Of a stretch of 9,687 nt of DNA, positions 6,854 to 9,687 are shown in pieces. The DNA is from Micromonosporaceae bacterium (GTDB lineage: Bacteria; Actinomycetota; Actinomycetes; Mycobacteriales; Micromonosporaceae). A model generated the notes under the pieces. That model was given only the letters and a program-made list of their open reading frames with translations, was not told the origin of the DNA and ran no database searches. Made by a program: the position numbers and the translations under genes. Within the stretch, counting starts at the first letter, position 1. Each line of letters begins with the position of its first letter. The stretch covers positions 1 to 9,687 of the forward strand of contig JADGGF010000137.1 in NCBI GenBank assembly GCA_019690055.1, in the 5' to 3' direction.

Positions 6854-6924
6854 GCGGAACGGATTCCGCTCCGGCAAGCTGCGCGGCGTTGCTCGCAGAT
6901 TCCGCTCCGCACGCTACGCGGAAT
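6854..6924. repeat. Duplicated GCGGAA/TTCCGC palindromic repeat
   Basis: GATTCCGCTCCG occurs at 6862-6873 and again at 6898-6909, 36 bp apart, each followed by a GCGCGG/ACGCGG-type segment. Each copy forms part of an inverted repeat: GCGGAA (6854-6859) with TTCCGC (6864-6869), and ATTCCGC (6899-6905) with GCGGAAT (6918-6924). It lies 50 bases downstream of the DUF3117 stop, so it may stop that transcript, and it looks like a REP-type intergenic element. Another inverted repeat, ACCGAGG/CCTCGGT, lies at 6795-6801/6828-6834. The 246-bp gap 6729-6974 contains no gene I can support. Confidence 0.5.
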
Positions 6925-6974
6925 ATGGACGACGACCGTCGGGGCGCCGGGACGTCATCCGGCATCCCGGGCGC

Positions 6975-7142
6975 TCAGCCGACGGCGGACTTCAGTGCCT
7001 CGCCGAGCGCGGTCGCCTCGTCCGGCGTCATCTCCACGACCAGCCGGCCGCCACCCTCGAGCGGCACCCTCATGACGATGCCGCGGCCTTCCTTGGTGAC
7101 CTCCAGCGGGCCGTCACCGGTCCGCGGCTTCATCGCCGCCAT
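6975..7142 (-). CDS. DUF3117 small conserved protein
   Basis: A 55-residue protein starting MAAMKPRTGDGPLEVTKEGRGIVMRVPLEGGGRLVVEMTPDEA in consecutive family-typical segments, and ending LGEALKSAVG. This is the conserved actinobacterial DUF3117 family (M. tuberculosis Rv1211 is one, from memory), whose function is unknown. The pattern suggests a small beta-rich fold (VTKEGRGIVMRVPL, GRLVVEMT) followed by a C-terminal helix; it has no cysteines and no membrane segment. The frame stays open upstream to 7250, but the family begins at ATG 7142, which has a purine-rich GGGGAGAGG ribosome site (complement of 7145-7153). A second ATG at codon 4 is possible. It is divergent from paaX, and a perfect palindrome sits about 30 bases upstream. 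In relatives it sits beside tag; here the PaaX gene and the tag partner lie between. Confidence 0.88.
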   Translation of the reverse strand: MAAMKPRTGDGPLEVTKEGRGIVMRVPLEGGGRLVVEMTPDEATALGEALKSAVG

Positions 7143-7172
7143 GTCCTCTCCCCTCACTCGGGACGTGCGGGC

Positions 7173-7183
7173 CGTGTCACACG
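7173..7183. promoter_or_regulatory. Palindrome CGTGTCACACG upstream of DUF3117
   Basis: A perfect 5-bp inverted repeat around a central C, 31 bases upstream of ATG 7142. It contains TGTCACA (7175-7181), identical to a half-site in the paaX promoter. On the minus strand, TAGATC (complement of 7184-7189) just upstream is a mediocre -10, so the palindrome would overlap the DUF3117 transcription start. I read it as a candidate operator. Confidence 0.4.
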
Positions 7184-7344
7184 ATCTACCTCCCGGCTCA
7201 CGGTGGGTGGCCGGGTCTCCTATTTTCCCTGATGGGCCGCGCCTACCCAAACGGGGGTTGGCTCAGTCGCCTGCTGTCCGAGACCGCGCGGCAAGGTGAG
7301 ACGGCCGTCGCGCGCCCGAGTTCGCCGGCCCGCGCCGGACCGGG

Positions 7345-7385
7345 TGTGACAGATGTTGTCAGTCGCGTGTGCGCACTGTCACAAT
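7345..7385 (+). promoter_or_regulatory. paaX-like promoter with overlapping inverted repeats
   Basis: A plausible promoter: -35 TTGTCA (7356-7361), 18-base spacer, -10 CACAAT (7380-7385), and ATG 8 bases later, giving a leaderless message. It is covered by repeats: TGTGACAG (7345-7352) inverted against CTGTCACA (7376-7383); TGACA/TGTCA arms at 7347-7351 and 7357-7361; and a perfect GTGCGCAC palindrome at 7369-7376. A repressor bound here would block RNA polymerase, which fits autoregulation by the PaaX-family product. Confidence 0.55.
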
Positions 7386-7393
7386 GGGCGGCC

Positions 7394-8290
7394 ATGCAAG
7401 CCCGTTCGGCGCTGTTCGATCTCTACGGTGACCACCTGCGGTCCCGTGGCTGTCGCGCGCCCGTGGCCGCGCTGGTTCGCCTGCTCGATCCCCTCGGCAT
7501 CGCCGCGCCCGCCGTCCGGACGGCCATCTCCCGCATGGTCCGGCAGGGCTGGCTGCTGCCGGTTCAGGTGGACGGCGGCCCCGGCTACCAACTGTCCGCG
7601 CGGGCGATGCATCGGCTGGACGAAGCGGCCGCGCGGATCTACCGGGTCGGCCTGGCGAGCTGGGACGGGCGATTCGACCTGGTGGTGATGACACCGCCGG
7701 AGCGGCGTACGGACCGCAACCGCATCGCCGCCACGCTGTCCTGGCTCGGCTACGGTCGCATCGACCCGTCGACCTGGGTGTCGGTGCGGGCCAGTGACGA
7801 GGTGGACACCCTGCTCAAGGAGGCGGGGATCGCGTTCGAGCGGTTCACCGCCACCCACGCCGCCGGTACCTCCGGCGCCGCCGCGCTGGTTCGCCGCGCC
7901 TGGGACCTGTCCGCGCTGGCGGCGTCCTACGAAGACTTCGTGGCGCGCCAGGAGGAGTCCATGGCCGCGGTTACCCGGCACAGCTCCGACCAGGTGGCGT
8001 ACGCCGCCCGGTTCCGCCTCCTGCACGAGTGGCGCTCGTTCCTGTTCCGCGATCCCCACCTGCCGCCCGCCCTGCTGCCGGCGCCCTGGCCGGGCACCAC
8101 CGCGGCGGAGTTCTTCGACCGGCACGAGGCCCGGCTGCGCCCGGCGGCGGAGCGGTTCGTCGAGTCCTGCCTGGGCCGCCAGAAGATCGGCTCACCCCGC
8201 GCTCAGTCGTCCTCCTCAGGATCGAGGTTCGTCACCGCTCCGAGCACGAACGCCTGCATGGCGAGCTCGTCCCCCAGCGGCCAGACATAG
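7394..8290 (+). CDS. PaaX family transcriptional regulator
   Basis: A 298-residue protein with the three PaaX regions. The N-terminal winged helix (about 5-68) has APAVRTAISRMVRQGWLLP as recognition helix and wing. The middle Cas2-like ferredoxin fold covers about 90-155 (WDGRFDLVVMTPPERRTDRNRIAATLSWLGYG). The C-terminal domain (about 165-260) ends with the signature RDPHLPPALLPAPWPGTTA and FFDRHEARLRPAAERFVESCL. PaaX of E. coli represses phenylacetate catabolism and senses phenylacetyl-CoA; no paa genes are nearby, so the ligand and regulon are unknown. ATG 7394 is chosen because the family starts there; the in-frame ATG 7232 would add 54 unrelated residues and read through the promoter. Residues 261-298 are a Ser-rich tail with no family resemblance, and from residue 270 they are antisense to the next gene, probably after loss of the original stop. 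Confidence 0.85.
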   Translation: MQARSALFDLYGDHLRSRGCRAPVAALVRLLDPLGIAAPAVRTAISRMVRQGWLLPVQVDGGPGYQLSARAMHRLDEAAARIYRVGLASWDGRFDLVVMTPPERRTDRNRIAATLSWLGYGRIDPSTWVSVRASDEVDTLLKEAGIAFERFTATHAAGTSGAAALVRRAWDLSALAASYEDFVARQEESMAAVTRHSSDQVAYAARFRLLHEWRSFLFRDPHLPPALLPAPWPGTTAAEFFDRHEARLRPAAERFVESCLGRQKIGSPRAQSSSSGSRFVTAPSTNACMASSSPSGQT

Positions 8291-8823
8291 GCGGGGAGCT
8301 CGCGCGGGCCGAGCTTGTCGACGTACGTCCAGAACTCGCGGACCGCCTCAGCCGGCGTCGCGGCCTCGATCGGCACCGCGACGCTGACGAACCAGACCGA
8401 ACGCCCGGCGTTGGCCTCGGCCGCGGCCGCGACCAGGGTGGACAGCCGGGTGAACTGCGCCGACGGCACGGCATGCAGGCCGGGCGTGACGGGCGACGGC
8501 ATCGCGTCCGCCGGCACGGGCGGTGGATCGTCGAACACGCGCGCCCGGTACTCGACCACGACCCGGCCGGAGTCGTCGCGTTCGCGGACGATCCCGTGGC
8601 CGAACAGCACGGGCCGCTCGCCGGCCGCGACCAACGCCACTCCGTCACCCAGCTCAGGGGCACCCAGCTCCGGGTCGCCCAGCTCCGGCCGACCGTCGGG
8701 ACCGGTCGGCGCCGGGGCGGCCCCCGCGGTGCCGGTACCGGCGTCGACGACCACGGACTCGCGAGCGTAGAGGCGCTCGGTGGTGAACTGCTCCTCGCTG
8801 ACTATGCCGACCCAGTGACGCAT
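8203..8823 (-). CDS. Uncharacterised two-part protein, tag partner
   Basis: A 206-residue protein that I do not recognise by name. The N-terminal part (1-100) opens MRHWVGIVSEEQF and continues with short beta-type segments (ESVVVDA, DGVALVAAG, PVLFGHGIVRE, RVVVEYRARVFD). Opening and strand pattern vaguely recall small PUA/EVE-like folds, which is only an impression. A low-complexity linker, PELGD-PELGA-PELGD (46-60), interrupts it. The C-terminal part (120-206) contains VWFVSVAVPIEAATPAEAVREFWTYVDKLGPRELPAYVWPLGDELAMQAFVLG and ends NLDPEEDD; I believe this segment recurs as a stand-alone small protein in actinobacteria. There is no signal peptide or membrane helix. It starts 12 bp after the tag stop on the same strand, so it is probably co-translated with tag, with GAGG only 2 bases before its ATG. 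Its last 88 bp overlap the antisense end of the PaaX gene. Confidence 0.75.
   Translation of the reverse strand: MRHWVGIVSEEQFTTERLYARESVVVDAGTGTAGAAPAPTGPDGRPELGDPELGAPELGDGVALVAAGERPVLFGHGIVRERDDSGRVVVEYRARVFDDPPPVPADAMPSPVTPGLHAVPSAQFTRLSTLVAAAAEANAGRSVWFVSVAVPIEAATPAEAVREFWTYVDKLGPRELPAYVWPLGDELAMQAFVLGAVTNLDPEEDD
8648..8692. repeat. In-frame 15-bp triplicate encoding PELGD-type linker
   Basis: Three head-to-tail 15-bp units at 8648, 8663 and 8678, each starting CCCAGCTC, encode ELG-containing pentapeptides in the linker of the tag partner protein. The period is a multiple of three, so copy changes would alter linker length without a frameshift. Confidence 0.7.
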
Positions 8824-8835
8824 GGCCTCATCAGA

Positions 8836-9477
8836 TCACGACCGGCGACGGCGCGACGCAGCCCCCGGCGGCCCGGTGGCTGCGGCCACCGCGTCCAGCG
8901 CCGGCCGGGGCACCGGGACGTGACAGCCGTCGATGTGGTCGTCGACCAGGCCGACCGCCTGCATCGTCGCGTACGCCGTGGTGGGGCCGACGAAGCGGAA
9001 GCCCCGCCGCTTCAGCTCCTTGGCCAGCGCAATCGACTCCGGTGTGGCCGCCGGCACCTCGGCGCCGGGAGGCAGCCGCCGGGGTCGGGGTGGCGGTGCG
9101 AAGGACCAGACCAGCGCGGCCAGGCCGTCGGGCAGGGCGGCCGCGGCCCGGGCGTTGACGATGGCCGCCTCGATCTTGGCCCGGTTCCGGACGATGCGCT
9201 CGTCGGCGAGCAGGCGGGCGATGTCCGGCTCGCCGAAGCGCGCCACCGCCTCGATCGAGAACCCGGCGAACGCGGCCCGAAACCCCTCCCGTTTGCGCAG
9301 GATCGTGATCCACGACAGCCCGGACTGGAACGCCTCCAGCATGATCCGCTCGAAGAGCCCGTCGTCGTCCCGGACCGGCTGGCCCCACTCCTCGTCGTGA
9401 TACGCCACGTACTCGGGGGCCGACCCGGCCCACGCGCAGCGCACCTTTCCATCGACGCCGATCAACAGATCGCCCAT
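8836..9477 (-). CDS. tag: DNA-3-methyladenine glycosylase I
   Basis: A 213-residue protein of the Tag family, which excises 3-methyladenine from alkylated DNA to start base-excision repair. The zinc-binding ligands are present: Cys14 and His27 (RCAWAGSAPEYVAYHDEEWG), then His181 and Cys185 (DDHIDGC). The core motif LFERIMLEAFQSGLSWITILRKR (41-63) carries the conserved Glu and the aromatic pocket residues; VGPTTAYATMQAVGLVDDH (163-181) is also typical. Residues 127-141 (PPPRPRRLPPGAEVP) lie in the usual variable loop, and the tail is Ala/Arg-rich, slightly longer than E. coli Tag (187 residues). ATG 9477 is supported by homology and by a -10 box 6 bases upstream; no Shine-Dalgarno sequence is visible, so it is probably leaderless. 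The downstream unknown gene is 12 bp away. No alkylation-response regulator (Ada) is seen nearby. Confidence 0.93.
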   Translation of the reverse strand: MGDLLIGVDGKVRCAWAGSAPEYVAYHDEEWGQPVRDDDGLFERIMLEAFQSGLSWITILRKREGFRAAFAGFSIEAVARFGEPDIARLLADERIVRNRAKIEAAIVNARAAAALPDGLAALVWSFAPPPRPRRLPPGAEVPAATPESIALAKELKRRGFRFVGPTTAYATMQAVGLVDDHIDGCHVPVPRPALDAVAAATGPPGAASRRRRS

Positions 9478-9483
9478 GCCGAC

Positions 9484-9489
9484 AGGCTA
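9484..9489 (-). promoter_or_regulatory. Putative -10 box for leaderless tag transcript
   Basis: On the minus strand TAGCCT fits TAnnnT and ends 6 bases before ATG 9477, the spacing expected when transcription starts at the start codon. The -35 region is unconvincing. Confidence 0.45.
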
Positions 9490-9521
9490 GCCGCCCCGTA
9501 CGACCATCCACCCACCCTGCC

Positions 9522-9601
9522 GTTGATCTAGGGCTTCGAGCCCGTTGATCTAGGGCTTAGAGTGGTGATTGAAGATCAACTAACCACCCCAAGCCCTAGA
9601 T
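9522..9601. repeat. Direct repeats plus 54-bp imperfect palindrome
   Basis: GTTGATCTAGGGCTT occurs at 9522-9536 and 9544-9558 (22-bp period). The second copy is the left arm of a nested palindrome: ATCTAGGGCTT (9548-9558) pairs perfectly with 9591-9601, GTGGT (9562-9566) with 9583-9587, and TTGA (9569-9572) with TCAA (9576-9579), closing on a 3-base loop. AGATCAAC (9573-9580) is also the reverse complement of the repeat's first eight bases. The stretch is 50% GC against about 70% around it. It could be a REP-like intergenic element, a bidirectional terminator, or a mobile-element end. Confidence 0.7.
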
Positions 9602-9687
9602 GTACTGCCCACGGAGGTTGGTGACAGGGACACGACTGTGAAGATCCACTAGAAGCGAAGACCTCCGGGTGAGTGTGGAGCTGCTGA
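9602..9687. other. Unassigned lower-GC right edge
   Basis: No gene can be supported. GAAGATCCACTA (9640-9651) repeats GAAGATCAACTA of the palindrome (9571-9582) with one mismatch, and CGGAGGT (9612-9618) is inverted at 9661-9667. A GTG at 9669 opens a frame (VSVELL) that runs off the window with no clear ribosome site; it might be the start of a transposase or other gene, but six codons cannot decide. Confidence 0.3.

Noticed and set aside
7143..7250. Longer DUF3117 frame from 7250
   Set aside because: Conserved sequence begins at ATG 7142, which has a good ribosome site.
7232..7393. 54-residue N-terminal extension of the PaaX-like protein, with TATTTT 5 bases before ATG 7232
   Set aside because: The extension does not resemble the family and would run through a promoter and operator region. 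TATTTT may still be a distal promoter.
7394..8290. Phenylacetate catabolic regulator named paaX
   Set aside because: The family is clear, but no phenylacetate degradation genes are nearby, so the symbol and ligand are not assigned.
8029..9531. 500-codon open frame on the plus strand
   Set aside because: It is antisense to tag and its partner, is Arg/Gly/His/Pro-rich with no family motif, and is a shadow of high GC3 on the other strand.
9669..9687. Start of a transposase gene (VSVELL)
   Set aside because: Only six codons are visible with no ribosome site and no motif; kept as an unassigned edge rather than a CDS.

Overview
This window is about 9.7 kb of GC-rich chromosome (roughly 70% G+C by eye) from an actinobacterium. 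Several observations point that way: strong GC3 bias, GTG starts, the small DUF3117 protein, a TatB with a long tail, and several genes whose start codon lies 6-8 bases after a TAnnnT -10 box, as in leaderless actinobacterial mRNAs. A Micromonosporaceae-like genome is my best guess, from protein flavour only. From memory, the gene set matches a scattered version of the Mycobacterium tuberculosis Rv1210-Rv1232c block (tag, DUF3117, O-methyltransferase, sigE, rseA, htrA, tatB, mrp, DUF1003, MgtE/CBS protein). The sigma/anti-sigma pair is missing here, and an M17 aminopeptidase and a PaaX-type regulator are present.

Layout. 1-957 (+): the 3' end of an MgtE-N/CBS protein overlaps a DUF1003 membrane protein, and a strong GC hairpin follows. 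1142-2311 (+): Mrp/ApbC-type iron-sulfur carrier ATPase. 2396-4299 (-): htrA (membrane-anchored serine protease with PDZ) followed by tatB, separated by 254 bp that carry a degenerate 20-bp tandem repeat. 4493-5101 (+): O-methyltransferase, divergent from htrA. 5106-6728 (-): leucyl aminopeptidase, convergent with the methyltransferase at 4 bp distance. 6975-7142 (-): DUF3117. 7394-8290 (+): PaaX-family regulator with an operator-like promoter; its 3' end runs antisense into the next gene. 8203-9477 (-): tag (3-methyladenine DNA glycosylase I) followed by an unrecognised acidic-tailed protein, 12 bp apart. 9522-9687: lower-GC repeats and a 54-bp imperfect palindrome, probably an intergenic repeat or the edge of a mobile element.

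Most genes are housekeeping: cell-envelope quality control and export (HtrA, TatB), Fe-S delivery (Mrp), peptide turnover (PepA) and base-excision repair (Tag). I see no defence island, CRISPR array, biosynthetic cluster or convincing new system. The points most worth checking are the missing sigE/rseA pair, a 60-bp AT-rich patch exactly over the HtrA catalytic-His motif, the shared TGTCACA sites between DUF3117 and paaX, the Tag partner protein, and the palindromic cluster at the right edge.
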